Source: DATLMR01 sp964615905 (GTDB lineage Bacteria; Acidobacteriota; Blastocatellia; UBA7656). Taken from it: 64,000 nt of DNA. The first letter of the stretch is position 1. Each line of letters opens with the position of its first letter. The stretch is taken from the NCBI GenBank assembly GCA_964615905.1, contig CAZTUB010000022.1, forward strand, positions 3,342 through 67,341, written 5' to 3'. The notes under the pieces were generated by a model. That model saw only the letters and a list, made by a program, of their open reading frames with translations, did not search any database and was not told the origin of the DNA. Made by a program: the position numbers and the translations under genes. Below, in pieces: positions 26,294-35,805 of the stretch.

Positions 26294-27055
26294 ATGGCAC
26301 AACCTGAACACCAATTCATATCGCTCTCCTCAAACTTGAACGCGGTTAGTCGAGTAAAAACAGTCGCTGCCCGCCTCGAAAACAGCTCGCCTCAAGAGAT
26401 ACTGGCATACGCGTTTGAAGAGTTTGCAAAGAGCGTCACCATCGCCACCGGGTTTGGAGTCGAAGGCGTGGCGCTGATCGACATGGCTGTGAAAATCAAC
26501 CCGCGCCCGGAAATTTTCTTTCTAGATACGGAGTTCCTGTTCCCGCAGACATATGAGCTGCGCCGAAGAATCGAGGACCGGTATCGAATAACAATTCGCG
26601 CGGTAAAACCTCAGCTATCGCCGCAATCACAGGAAGAAGCATTCGGGCCTAAGCTGTGGTCGCGCAACCCCGACCTATGCTGCCGATTGAGAAAACTTGA
26701 GCCTTTGAAAGAAGCGCTCAACGGATACGATGCATGGATGACCGCGATACGTCGCGACCAGACGCAAGCGAGAAAGCATGCGCAGGCGGTCGAGTGGGAT
26801 TATCAGTGGGGGCTTGTAAAGATCAACCCGCTTGTTAACTGGACCAAGCGCGATGTTTGGAACTACATCATAAAAAATGGAGTCCCCTATAACCCACTCC
26901 ACGATCAAGGTTATCCAAGCATTGGCTGCACGCATTGCACGCGCTCCGTATCGGCGGGTGAAGATGAACGCGCAGGTCGGTGGGCAGGGTATGCAAAGAC
27001 AGAGTGCGGGCTTCATTCCGCGAGTCCGCGCGCCAATTCATCGAGCTCACTTTAG
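26294..27055 (+). CDS. cysH: APS/PAPS reductase (assimilatory)
   Basis: Reduces activated sulfate to sulfite with thioredoxin. SVTIATGFGVEGVALIDMAV is the substrate loop, IRRDQTQAR a conserved basic motif. Cysteine pairs CCRLRKLEPL and GCTHC bind a 4Fe-4S cluster, which places it with APS-type reductases rather than E. coli CysH; ECGLH at the C-terminus is the catalytic Cys motif. After ECGLH only 12 Ser/Ala-rich residues follow. Second gene in the cobA-cysH-sir operon. Confidence 0.92.
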   Translation: MAQPEHQFISLSSNLNAVSRVKTVAARLENSSPQEILAYAFEEFAKSVTIATGFGVEGVALIDMAVKINPRPEIFFLDTEFLFPQTYELRRRIEDRYRITIRAVKPQLSPQSQEEAFGPKLWSRNPDLCCRLRKLEPLKEALNGYDAWMTAIRRDQTQARKHAQAVEWDYQWGLVKINPLVNWTKRDVWNYIIKNGVPYNPLHDQGYPSIGCTHCTRSVSAGEDERAGRWAGYAKTECGLHSASPRANSSSSL

Positions 27056-27176
27056 TGAGCGTCGATATCCCGGGCGGGTTGGCTCGGCTTTCTGAAAGCA
27101 AAGTAAGGAGGCGGAAGAATAGATTATATCCCTCTCCTCTTTTGCCTCTTTACTTTGCGATATATGAGGTGAAGTG

Positions 27177-28772
27177 ATGAACCATATCGAAGAACTCAAG
27201 AAGCGTAAGGACGGGCTTGACGTGCTCGAAGATATTTATCGTTATGCCCGCCTCGGGTCCAAATCCATCGATCCGGATGACGAGGCGCTGTTTCGCTGGT
27301 ACGGTATTTACACTCAGCGCCCAGCCGAGGACGGCTACTTTATGGTGCGCATGCGCGTACCGGGTGGCAATCTTACGCACACACAGTTGCGAACGATTGC
27401 AGACCTCGCAGACGAGCACGGGCGCGGCCTCGCGGACATAACCGTCCGCCAGAATTTTCAGCTTCACTGGGTGAGAATCGAAAGCCTGCCCGATATACTC
27501 AACAATCTTCACGATGTCGGTTTGTCAACAATCGAAGCCTGCGGCGACTGCGTGCGAAACATAATCAACTGCCCTGTGTCGGGTGTCGACGACAATGAGC
27601 TATACGATACGACGGCGCTAGTTCAGCAGGTCAACGATTTCTTCGTCAACAACCGAGACTTTTCAAATCTGCCTCGCAAATTCAAGATCGCTATTACAGG
27701 TTGCGGGGTGCGATGCGTTTACCCGGAGATCAACGATATAGGGCTATTCGCGGTGCGCGACGATGAACGCGGCGGCATATCCTTTCGCGCTCGCATCGGA
27801 GGCGGGTTGTCGACGCAACCGCGATTCTCGAAAGACCTGGGCGTTCTAGTTGCGCCAGACGAGGTGGTTGACTTATGCGCAGCAGTCGCGGCGGTCTTCA
27901 GAGATGAAGGCAACCGCGCAAACCGTAAGAAAGCTCGCCTCAAATTCCTTATTGAACAATGGGAGATTCCACGCTTTCGCGGTGAAGTTGAGGCGAGACT
28001 TGGCCGCAAGCTCCGCAGAGCCGCGACTCCTGAAGCAGAGCCAGTGACTGAAAAGGATAGAACGCATCTTGGCATTCACCGGCAGCGCGAAAAAGGGCGC
28101 TATTATATTGGGCTGTCGGTACTGGGCGGGCGAACATCGGGTTTTGAGCTTAAACGGCTCGCCTCGATTGCCGAAGAGTACGGATCGGGACGCCTGCGAA
28201 CAACGAACACTCAAAATATAATCCTGCTCGACATACCTGAGAGTAATCTTGACCTCGTGGCGCGCGAGCTGGACCGCGCAGGGTTCGATTATAAGCCGAG
28301 CTGGTCGCGCAAAGCGATAATCGCTTGCACAGGCGTTCAGTTCTGTAAGCTGGGACTGGCCGAAACAAAGAAACGGACGGTCGAATTGAATAGCTATCTC
28401 GAAAACGCGCTCGACATGGATGATCCTCTGCGCATCAGTCTAACCGGGTGCCCCAATTCTTGCGGCCAGCACCACATCTGTGATGTAGGGCTCGAAGGCT
28501 CGACGACGACAATCGACGGGGTCAAGCGCGAAACCTTTCAGGTCTTTCTTGGCGGCGGCGTGGGCGAGCACGAGACGTTCGGGCGAAGAATAGGCGCGCG
28601 CATTCCATCCGAAGACCTTGCCGAATCGATGGAGAGGTTATTCGCCACATACAAGCGGGACCGGAAAGAGGGCGAGACTTTTCAGCAGTTTTGTCTCCGC
28701 CACACTAATGAAGAGCTGGTTCAGTACCTGGCTAAACCAGCCCCTCTTAGCGTTGCTTCAACTCGTGAGTGA
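27177..28772 (+). CDS. sir: Ferredoxin-type sulfite (or nitrite) reductase
   Basis: Duplicated nitrite/sulfite reductase ferredoxin-like domains (PGGNLTHTQLRTIADLAD, DITVRQNFQLHWVRIE), then the sirohaem/4Fe-4S ligands: CTGVQFC and GCPNSCG, spaced as in the family. About 531 aa. ATG 27177 has GAGG seven bases upstream. Operon position after cobA and cysH argues for sulfite reduction to sulfide in the cytoplasm; nitrite reduction cannot be excluded from sequence alone. Its stop is 10 bases from that of the convergent VWFA gene. Confidence 0.9.
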   Translation: MNHIEELKKRKDGLDVLEDIYRYARLGSKSIDPDDEALFRWYGIYTQRPAEDGYFMVRMRVPGGNLTHTQLRTIADLADEHGRGLADITVRQNFQLHWVRIESLPDILNNLHDVGLSTIEACGDCVRNIINCPVSGVDDNELYDTTALVQQVNDFFVNNRDFSNLPRKFKIAITGCGVRCVYPEINDIGLFAVRDDERGGISFRARIGGGLSTQPRFSKDLGVLVAPDEVVDLCAAVAAVFRDEGNRANRKKARLKFLIEQWEIPRFRGEVEARLGRKLRRAATPEAEPVTEKDRTHLGIHRQREKGRYYIGLSVLGGRTSGFELKRLASIAEEYGSGRLRTTNTQNIILLDIPESNLDLVARELDRAGFDYKPSWSRKAIIACTGVQFCKLGLAETKKRTVELNSYLENALDMDDPLRISLTGCPNSCGQHHICDVGLEGSTTTIDGVKRETFQVFLGGGVGEHETFGRRIGARIPSEDLAESMERLFATYKRDRKEGETFQQFCLRHTNEELVQYLAKPAPLSVASTRE

Positions 28773-28781
28773 TTCGGCTGC

Positions 28782-30419
28782 TTACTTTTGAATCACCCAC
28801 TCGTTGGCGGAGCCCATATGACCCGTGTTCTTGTCTATGACGAGTATACGTACCTGATAAAGGCCCGGACGGTCGACTTTCAACTCGCCCGTGATCTCTA
28901 TGCCTTCAGTGGTGGCCTTCCTGAACCTCTCATCGGAAAGGTTGATCGTGTAGACACGGCTTGCTTGATCGACGACCCGGTCGCCCATGTTTGAGACGAA
29001 AGTCAGCACCTCGAAAGTAGCCTTATCCCGGCTGGCCGCTTGCGTAAAGGAGGTTTCTGAAAGAATTATCCTGGCGGCGAAAGATAAGACGCGCTGCCCG
29101 GATTCGCCTGCTGATCCCGGCCTGGCAGAGGTGATCTCTACGCGATGATCTCTGAGCGGCACAAGCGAAGAGACCGCCAGGTTGACCCTTTCCTGTCCGG
29201 TGAGCGCTTTCGCTCTTACTTTCGAGTCTTCGGCGAAATAACCGGTCCGGGTATGGATAGACAGGTCAGGCCGATCCTTGATTTTTATCTTCACGCGCCG
29301 AAACTTTCCGTCTTCAGCCGTATTCGAAGGGTAGTACGAGACAAGATAGTACCCATTATTATCGGCTACCACGCGCGCGAGTCCCAGGCTTAAATCGTTG
29401 TTGTTAAGAATGGCAAAGCCGCCCGTGTCATTCGACATGAATCGCATGCCGAGCTGCGAGTCGGCCAGACGGTCAAAGTCTCTGGGGATGCGATTGCGAT
29501 TGCTGCCGTCTTCGAACATTGTCTTTGGCTGGTGCGTGGCCGCCGTTCCGCCTAAAACGGTAGCTACGAGCCCGCGCGGGTCGAGCGCGTAGATGACAAG
29601 TCCCGCGCGACGTGACTTCCGGATAGCGGCCGTCAAGCCGTTTTCGGTAGAAGGCGAGGGGACGTGCTCCGAGACATAGACGGCAAGTTTTCTGCCCGGA
29701 ACGTCGCCCACAAAAGTAGCCAGCCTTGCAAGCGCCGCCGCGTCCAAACGGATTTTTTGCTCCGACTCGCGGGTCTGCGCTATGTCTGTAACAAGAGCAT
29801 CATATTCATCATTGCTGAGGTCGAACCCCTCTAGAACGTCCTCTCCTACTTCTTTGGACAGAGAATCCCTGTACTCAACGCCCTTTTTTAACATTGCGTC
29901 GATCACGAGACGAAGCACCAGTTTGTTTTTCGTCGCGGTGCGAAACGCAGACAGGCCGCCGTTGAGGCTTATCAACGATACCTGGTCTTCCGGCCCAAGT
30001 TGCTCCGTGATAAATTTCACAAGCCCTTCACGCAGTCTCGGTCGATTTTCAAAACTGGAGAACGAGTTGAAGATGATAAAGACTGTGCGGCCCTGCTCGG
30101 AGACAAGACCGTCTTGCGATGCTGCGGATGAGCCGCTCGCCGTCGCCTTGCCGCTGGCTTCCTTGCCATGCTTTATCATGGAGAGAAACTCTACCTGCTG
30201 CGGCTTGCCGTCTTCGGTTACGATAAAATCTTCCTTCTTCAAACCGGTGACCAGCTTGCCCGATTTATCTTTTACGACCACGTCTAATTGAACGAGATCC
30301 GTGCGCAGCCTTACGCCTTCCCCGCTTTGAATCTTCTGCCCTCTCGCGGCAGTCCCAATAGCCGCGAGAAAAGAGAGAACAAGAAAAACGGCTGTTAACA
30401 GTTTGAATTTGATGTTCAT
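28782..30419 (-). CDS. Secreted VWFA-related acidobacterial protein
   Basis: Signal peptide (MNIKFKLLTAVFLVLSFLAA), then RLRTDLVQLDVVVKDKSGKL and VTGLKKEDFIVTEDGKPQQV, the diagnostic start of the VWFA-related family common in Acidobacteriota. A von Willebrand A-like domain follows (VFIIFNSFSSFENRP, RKLAVYVSEHVP, VIYALDPRGL) and a beta-rich C-terminus. The MIDAS-like DxSxS is degenerate (FNSFSSF). Start 30419 has AAGGAG seven bases upstream. About 545 aa, periplasmic or extracellular; role unknown. Followed upstream by another exported gene, 57 bases away, on the same strand. Confidence 0.85.
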   Translation of the reverse strand: MNIKFKLLTAVFLVLSFLAAIGTAARGQKIQSGEGVRLRTDLVQLDVVVKDKSGKLVTGLKKEDFIVTEDGKPQQVEFLSMIKHGKEASGKATASGSSAASQDGLVSEQGRTVFIIFNSFSSFENRPRLREGLVKFITEQLGPEDQVSLISLNGGLSAFRTATKNKLVLRLVIDAMLKKGVEYRDSLSKEVGEDVLEGFDLSNDEYDALVTDIAQTRESEQKIRLDAAALARLATFVGDVPGRKLAVYVSEHVPSPSTENGLTAAIRKSRRAGLVIYALDPRGLVATVLGGTAATHQPKTMFEDGSNRNRIPRDFDRLADSQLGMRFMSNDTGGFAILNNNDLSLGLARVVADNNGYYLVSYYPSNTAEDGKFRRVKIKIKDRPDLSIHTRTGYFAEDSKVRAKALTGQERVNLAVSSLVPLRDHRVEITSARPGSAGESGQRVLSFAARIILSETSFTQAASRDKATFEVLTFVSNMGDRVVDQASRVYTINLSDERFRKATTEGIEITGELKVDRPGLYQVRILVIDKNTGHMGSANEWVIQK

Positions 30420-30475
30420 AAGGTAGCTCCTTCTATGATAAGCGCGATTGAACAGCCGCGCCTCTTTGCCCCCCG

Positions 30476-31423
30476 TCAGGGCTGCTTCTTGACCGTTTCG
30501 ACGCTCTCGATGCTCGTGCTGAAACGGTGATAATCGCGAAAAACCGAGATCGTATCGTAAGTCCGCTCTCCGAATACATAACCGTATGTGTCCGCGTTTA
30601 GCTCTGCGCGGCCCGGCAGCCATGTCCCTTCAGGCTGCCTCACTTGCTCATACAAAACCGCCGCCCGAACGGCCTTCCCCGACTTACCTTTTGGCCAGGC
30701 TTCAAGGCGGGCCAGGACCTTCTCTTTCGCGTCTATCCAAACTTTACCCACAAGTGCCGATACGTAGCTCTCTTCGGGCGTGAAGCGCATCCCCTGTCGC
30801 GGCTTGAATTCCAGTACGAGCATTTCCCGCCCGTTCACATTATCTCGCGCCGGAGAATGAAACTCCGAAGAACGGAGAAAAGTAACGGGCGTGAAGATAA
30901 TCTTGCGCCTGCTGCGAGCGCTTTCGAGCACCACCGTGAAATAGGTTCCCACTGGCGGCGTCCCCGCGCAGTCCGATCTGAAAACGGGGTCTTCGCTATG
31001 GTGATCGCTGCCGGCGCGCTCCGCTTCTTGAAGCTTCTCGCCGGCGCGCAGCCGTGCGCGCAGCCGTGCTTTGTCTATCGCCTCTTGAGGGAGCGCCCGC
31101 CCGTTCCTGCTGGTTAAGATGGGAAATTGTTCCGTCAGCCTCCCTTGCCTGATCGGCGGCACGTATACTTCATAAATCTCGGACCAGCTATGGACATGAC
31201 CGATTTTATCAACCCCGCGCCTGATCATCTCCCACGTGTATGTATACTCGGTTATCACCTTGCCCGACCCTTTACATATGCACTCGCGGACAAGCGCATC
31301 GAGGTCTTGTGAAGCGGCCGTCTCGAAGCGGGCGGTTGCTTGCGCAAGAGCCACGCCCCCCTGATCTAAAGCAAAGGACAGGCAGACCAGGAGTATGGCT
31401 TGATAACAGAATTTTGAGAACAC
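30476..31423 (-). CDS. Exported protein of unknown function
   Basis: Signal peptide MFSKFCYQAILLVCLSFALDQGG; mature protein with Cys-rich ECICKGSGKV near the start, then beta-strand-rich YTYTWEMIRRGVD, and late GREMLVLEFKPRQGMRFTPE and VSALVGKVWIDAKEKVLARL, which recall LolA-like lipoprotein-carrier folds widespread in acidobacterial exported proteins. 315 aa. First of a two-gene minus operon with the VWFA protein, suggesting that the two work together outside the cytoplasm. Confidence 0.65.
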   Translation of the reverse strand: MFSKFCYQAILLVCLSFALDQGGVALAQATARFETAASQDLDALVRECICKGSGKVITEYTYTWEMIRRGVDKIGHVHSWSEIYEVYVPPIRQGRLTEQFPILTSRNGRALPQEAIDKARLRARLRAGEKLQEAERAGSDHHSEDPVFRSDCAGTPPVGTYFTVVLESARSRRKIIFTPVTFLRSSEFHSPARDNVNGREMLVLEFKPRQGMRFTPEESYVSALVGKVWIDAKEKVLARLEAWPKGKSGKAVRAAVLYEQVRQPEGTWLPGRAELNADTYGYVFGERTYDTISVFRDYHRFSTSIESVETVKKQP

Positions 31424-31841
31424 TATGAGGAACGCCCTGCTGTAAGATTACACCCCGAAGCTCTGGTTCTTCTATAGAACACCCGCGCAACCGGCTTCTT
31501 GCAACAATCTCGGGCTAATTATCGCAGCATAGTCGCAAGCCATCCAGAGCAAAGAGAAGTTTACTCTATGGCAAGGTCAGCGCGGCACTTAAGCTCTATC
31601 TCGCCGGTAGAATCTTTCAGGCTGACAATAACTGCGTAACGACCGCGAGCAAGAGTTTTACTAACGATCTGGTGATCATCTTTTTTTCCTTTCCCGAATT
31701 ATCCCCGATGTCCGACGAGATGTTCCAGGACAAACTACCGCTACATAACTGCTACCGGCGGAATAATTCTGCGGTCGCCAGTCATTACTAGTTTGTACAC
31801 GGTCTCGCTGGAAGTAGTCGGGGCAGGACGGGGTGATTTTT
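31424..31841. other. Intergenic region with a possible gene remnant
   Basis: Holds the divergent promoters of the exported-protein operon and the subtilase. On the minus strand, 31561-31698 is open for 46 codons and reads as the tail of a beta-rich protein (ARGRYAVIVSLKDSTGEIEL) with no start codon and an upstream in-frame stop, which could be the end of a decayed gene. Confidence 0.3.
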
Positions 31842-33317
31842 ATGAGCGTATCTATGAAGCGCGATCAACACGAACATTCACACTCGCAGAATCGGCTTGC
31901 GGTTCTACCCACTCCGGTAAGGCTTGAGAGTGATAAACGCACTGGCAAGGGCGTAACGATTGCCTTTATAGATTCGGGGTTCTACCCGCACCCCGACCTG
32001 ACCGAGCCTGAAAACCGCATTGTCGCATTCGAGGATGTAAGCGCGCGCGGTGTTTCGTTGACTGACGCCGAGCCCGCTAGTTGGGATTGGCACGGCACGC
32101 AAGTATCAGTGGCCGCGGCCGGCAATGGTTATCTTTCAGACGGCGTGTACCGGGGGCTTGCCTGCGACGCGCGAGTAGTGCTGGTCAAGGTGAGCGAGCA
32201 AGGAAGAATCACAGAGGAGAATATCGCGCGCGGCATCAGGTGGATTATCGAGAACAAAGAACTGTACAACATCCGCGTTGTCAGCATATCGCTTGGCGGC
32301 GACGCAGATGTTTCATACAAAGAGAACATCGTCGATCAAGCCGCCGAAGAGGCGGTCAGGTGTGGCGTGATTGTCGTCGCCGCAGCAGGAAACTCAGGGA
32401 ATCGAGAAGATCATTTTCCCGTCCCCCCGGCGAACTCTCCCTCTGTAATCACCGTCGGCGGATACGACGATAATAACCGAATCGGTAGCGCTAAAATCGA
32501 TCTCTACTGGTCGAGCTTTGGGCCGACCGCCGACGGCTTTGTTAAACCTGAGCTGCTGGCGCCCGCTATGTGGGTTGCCGCGCCGATACTTCCCTGTACC
32601 GGTGCTTATAAGAGGGCCGAAGCTCTTTCCCAAATCGCTCACGCTCCCGATTACCTGTTGAGCAATCTCGCATCCGATTTATGGGAGTCGGCCGAGCTGC
32701 CTTTTTCATACCGTCGAGAGAGCCCGCAGGTGATTCGCCGGGTGGCCGAATCGCTGCTAGGCGAGAGCAAGATAGTTGCTACGCACTACCAACATGTTGA
32801 CGGCACTTCGTTCGCCGCGCCGCTAGTGGCATCTGTTGTAGCGCAGATGATTGAAGCCAATCCCGGTCTCGCGCCGGATGCGATAAAGCACATACTGATC
32901 TCTACCGCTGATCGGATTCCCGGCGCGCCCGCGCTGCGGCAGGGTTACGGAATACTCAATGCAAGCCGCGCAGTTGAACAGGCTGGCCGCGAGCGGCACA
33001 CAAACTCTATCTGCTACTTCTGCCCTCCCCGGATCGAAGACGGAAAGCTAGTGTTTGACTATCACGACGATGCGGCAGAAACCGTTACGCTCGCGGGCGA
33101 CTTCAACGGTTGGAACCCTGCGCTGACTCACTTCACGAAATCAGCCACTGGCGCGTGGCGCGCAGAGATGGACGCACCAGCGCCGGGAAGTTATCAGTAC
33201 AAATTTATAGTGAACCACACGCGCTGGATCGACGACCCAGGCAACGCGATGAAAGCGCCTGATGGCTATGGCGGGCTGAACTCTGTCGTCAGCCTTGCCT
33301 TAAGCGCAGCTGAGTAA
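31842..33317 (+). CDS. Subtilisin-like S8 protease with C-terminal CBM48/AMPK-beta-like domain
   Basis: Catalytic triad is complete: Asp44 in IAFIDSGF, His84 in WDWHGTQ, Ser323 in DGTSFAAP, with oxyanion Asn184 (AAAGNSG). No signal peptide or propeptide is visible, so it looks cytoplasmic. Residues about 400-490 (VTLAGDFNGWNP, SYQYKFIVNHTRWIDDPG) are a CBM48-type glycogen-binding module as in AMPK beta or isoamylases. I use ATG 31842; GTG 31833 and ATG 31854 are alternatives. Heads a plus-strand block with glycogen-debranching and glucosidase genes, so a protease tethered to glycogen granules is a reasonable inference. Confidence 0.88.
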   Translation: MSVSMKRDQHEHSHSQNRLAVLPTPVRLESDKRTGKGVTIAFIDSGFYPHPDLTEPENRIVAFEDVSARGVSLTDAEPASWDWHGTQVSVAAAGNGYLSDGVYRGLACDARVVLVKVSEQGRITEENIARGIRWIIENKELYNIRVVSISLGGDADVSYKENIVDQAAEEAVRCGVIVVAAAGNSGNREDHFPVPPANSPSVITVGGYDDNNRIGSAKIDLYWSSFGPTADGFVKPELLAPAMWVAAPILPCTGAYKRAEALSQIAHAPDYLLSNLASDLWESAELPFSYRRESPQVIRRVAESLLGESKIVATHYQHVDGTSFAAPLVASVVAQMIEANPGLAPDAIKHILISTADRIPGAPALRQGYGILNASRAVEQAGRERHTNSICYFCPPRIEDGKLVFDYHDDAAETVTLAGDFNGWNPALTHFTKSATGAWRAEMDAPAPGSYQYKFIVNHTRWIDDPGNAMKAPDGYGGLNSVVSLALSAAE

Positions 33318-33342
33318 GCCGCGACAAGTAAGAGATAGAAAG

Positions 33343-34170
33343 ATGAATACAGAGATCGCCGCTAACACTTCGCGTTTTACATCTAGCTCAAAGGCACGCG
33401 CGAGCCACTGGCCGGAGTACGCGATGGAAGCCTTTGGGCTCGGCCTTTTCATGATCTCAGCCTGCGCTTTTGGGGTTCTCCTAGAGCATCCCGACTCGCC
33501 TGTCCATCAGGCGATACCCGGCACAACGCTGAGGCGCGTCTTGATGGGCGCGGCGATGGGGCTCACCGCTATAGCCAACGTCTATTCGCCCTGGGGAAAG
33601 AGATCGGGCGCGCACCTTAACCCTTCCTTAACGCTGGCTTTTTTTCGACTTGGCAAGATCAAGCCAAGAGATACGGTCTTTTATTTGTCCTCACACTTTA
33701 TCGGCGGGCTCGTCGGTGTCCTGTTGGCGCGCGCTACATTCGCAGAATTTTTAGCCCACCCGGCCGTCAACTATGTTGCAACAACCCCCGGCTCAACCGG
33801 AATTGCCGCAGCGTTTATGGCCGAAGCCCTCATCTCTTTCATATTGATGGCGGTAGTGCTCAGGCTATCGAACACCGCGAGGCTATCGCGCTTCACCGGC
33901 TTATTCGCGGGCGCGCTGGTGATGGTCTACATCAGCATAGAAGCGCCGCTCTCAGGCATGAGCATGAATCCCGCGCGGACCTTTGGGTCGGCCATCTCTG
34001 CAAATACCTGGACCGCACTCTGGGTCTACTTCACGGCTCCCCCACTGGGGATGTTGCTTGCGGCTGAAGCTCACTTGCGGCTCGCGGGAGCCGGAAATAT
34101 CTTCTGCGCCAAGCTCCACCACGACAACGACAAGCGATGCATCTTTCGATGCAACTTCGGACAAATCTAA
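33343..34170 (+). CDS. MIP-family aquaporin / glycerol channel
   Basis: Two half-helix motifs, HLNPSLTLAFF (NPS in place of NPA) and MNPARTFGSAI (NPA), and six hydrophobic segments (FGLGLFMISACAFGVLL, FIGGLVGVLLARATF, MAEALISFILMAVVLRL). About 275 aa. Inner-membrane channel for water or small polyols; which cannot be told. 25 bases after the subtilase gene, hence cotranscribed. Confidence 0.9.
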   Translation: MNTEIAANTSRFTSSSKARASHWPEYAMEAFGLGLFMISACAFGVLLEHPDSPVHQAIPGTTLRRVLMGAAMGLTAIANVYSPWGKRSGAHLNPSLTLAFFRLGKIKPRDTVFYLSSHFIGGLVGVLLARATFAEFLAHPAVNYVATTPGSTGIAAAFMAEALISFILMAVVLRLSNTARLSRFTGLFAGALVMVYISIEAPLSGMSMNPARTFGSAISANTWTALWVYFTAPPLGMLLAAEAHLRLAGAGNIFCAKLHHDNDKRCIFRCNFGQI

Positions 34171-34185
34171 TAAGGAGATTCACCA

Positions 34186-34911
34186 ATGAGAATGCGAAAG
34201 ATTAGCCTGGCCCTTTTTATGACAGCCGCTTTCTTAGTGTCGCATTATTCACTAACCTCCCTGGCCCGCGCTAACGGCGAGACGCGGTTTGTGGTGCGGA
34301 TCGAAAACGTCTCTAGCAAAGACGGCCAGACGTCGCTGAACGGAAGCCGATGGCCTTTTGCGCTCTCTCCCGGCATGTGGGTGACGCACAAACGGGCGGC
34401 GGCGCTATTTGAGGAAGGCAAGACGGCGAGTCCCGGTATCGAGATGCAAGCGGAAGATGGTAATCCTGAAGGGCTCATAAGGATGCTTGAATCTCAAAAT
34501 CACAACGGCCACGGTCTGTTCAATACTCCGGTTGGGGCGAGCGCACCCGGACCAATCGGACCGGGCGGGGCTTATGAGTTCATCGTTACCGGCAAGTCCG
34601 GAATGAAACTCTCAATCGCGCTGATGTTCGGCCAATCCAACGACTGGTTCTATGCACCCGGAAAAGGTATTGATCTGTTCAAGAACGGCAAGCCAGTTAC
34701 GGGCGACATAACCTCGAATTTCATTCTATACGACGCCGGGACCGAGAAGGATGAAGAGCCGGGCGTCGGGCCTAACCAAGCGCCGCGCCAGAAAAACCCC
34801 AACACCGGCGATGACGAGCACGGTGTGGTTCGCAAAGTAAAAGGCTCTGCATTCCTATCCAAAACCGGAGAGATGTTTCGAGTCACCATCACACCAGAGG
34901 AGAAAATGTAA
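34186..34911 (+). CDS. Secreted spondin-domain protein
   Basis: Signal peptide (MRMRKISLALFMTAAFLVS), then TRFVVRIENVSSKDGQTSLN, ALSPGMWVTHKRAAALFEEG and NDWFYAPGKGIDLF, which match bacterial Spondin_N proteins. AAGGAGATTCACC precedes the ATG. 241 aa, extracellular or periplasmic. Function unknown. In a run of short-spaced plus-strand genes with aquaporin before and the GlcG-cupin gene 3 bases after. Confidence 0.72.
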   Translation: MRMRKISLALFMTAAFLVSHYSLTSLARANGETRFVVRIENVSSKDGQTSLNGSRWPFALSPGMWVTHKRAAALFEEGKTASPGIEMQAEDGNPEGLIRMLESQNHNGHGLFNTPVGASAPGPIGPGGAYEFIVTGKSGMKLSIALMFGQSNDWFYAPGKGIDLFKNGKPVTGDITSNFILYDAGTEKDEEPGVGPNQAPRQKNPNTGDDEHGVVRKVKGSAFLSKTGEMFRVTITPEEKM

Positions 34912-34913
34912 CC

Positions 34914-35792
34914 ATGAAAATTTTGATTAGAACGATCACCCTTGCCCTGGTTGTAATGACGGCAACCGGTCTTGCAAGCGCGCAGGTAGCGGAAAAGAGG
35001 ACCTTGACGCTCGACGGCGCAAAGCGAGTGATAGCGGCGGCGGTTGCCGAGGCCAGAAGGTTGAACGCTCCCGGCGGCGTCATCGCCGTCGTAGATGACG
35101 GCGGCAACCTGATTGCGCTCGAACGCCTGGATAATACTTTCGCGGCTGGCGCGACCGTTTCAATCGGCAAAGCGCGAACCGCCGTGCTATTCAAGAGGCC
35201 AACAAAAGTATTCGAGGAGATCATCAAGAACGGGCGCACAGCGATGGTCGCGCTCCCGGACGCTCTCTTCACGCCGCTTCAAGGCGGCATACCCATCGAG
35301 TTTGAAGGAAAAATCATAGGCGGCATCGGCGTTAGCGGAGCGGCCAGCGCGCAGCAAGACGAAGAGCTTGCCGTGGCCGGTGCAAATATCTTTAAGACCG
35401 TGGCGATGAATCCTGAGATGCCGCCCGCGCCCGTAACTTACTTTGCCAAAGAGAAGGTCGCGGCGGCTTTTGCTAAAGGAGCTGTCCTGTTCGACGCAAG
35501 CGATAAGTACATGGTTCACGCGAGTCGTCGCGACAAGGCAGGCAGTGCCGAACTGCACACGAAAGATGCAGACATTATCTATGTGCTCGAAGGGACCGCC
35601 GTTTTTGTCACAGGCGGCACGGTCGTCGAGCCAAGGCAGATTGCCGACGACGAGATTCGCGGCAAAGAGATTCGCGGCGGCGAGACGCATCATCTTGGCA
35701 GGGGCGACGTGATTATAGTCCCCGCTGGCACTCCTCACTGGTTCAAAGAGGTGTCCGCGCCGTTCAACTACTACGTTGTGAAAGCTCGATAA
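34914..35792 (+). CDS. GlcG/HbpS-domain protein fused to a cupin
   Basis: Signal peptide (LVVMTATGLASAQ). Residues about 25-165 are the GlcG/HbpS (DUF336) haem-degrading-like domain: AKRVIAAAVAEARRLNAPGG, IGKARTAVLFKRPT, GGIPIEFEGKIIGGIGVSG. Residues about 185-292 are a single cupin with SAELHTKDADIIYVLEG, HHLGRGDVIIVPAGTPHW, whose His and Glu could bind a metal. The fusion is notable. Starts two bases after the previous stop. Ligand not known; haem or a sugar acid possible. Confidence 0.82.
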   Translation: MKILIRTITLALVVMTATGLASAQVAEKRTLTLDGAKRVIAAAVAEARRLNAPGGVIAVVDDGGNLIALERLDNTFAAGATVSIGKARTAVLFKRPTKVFEEIIKNGRTAMVALPDALFTPLQGGIPIEFEGKIIGGIGVSGAASAQQDEELAVAGANIFKTVAMNPEMPPAPVTYFAKEKVAAAFAKGAVLFDASDKYMVHASRRDKAGSAELHTKDADIIYVLEGTAVFVTGGTVVEPRQIADDEIRGKEIRGGETHHLGRGDVIIVPAGTPHWFKEVSAPFNYYVVKAR

Positions 35793-35805
35793 GAAGGAGC
35801 AGAAG

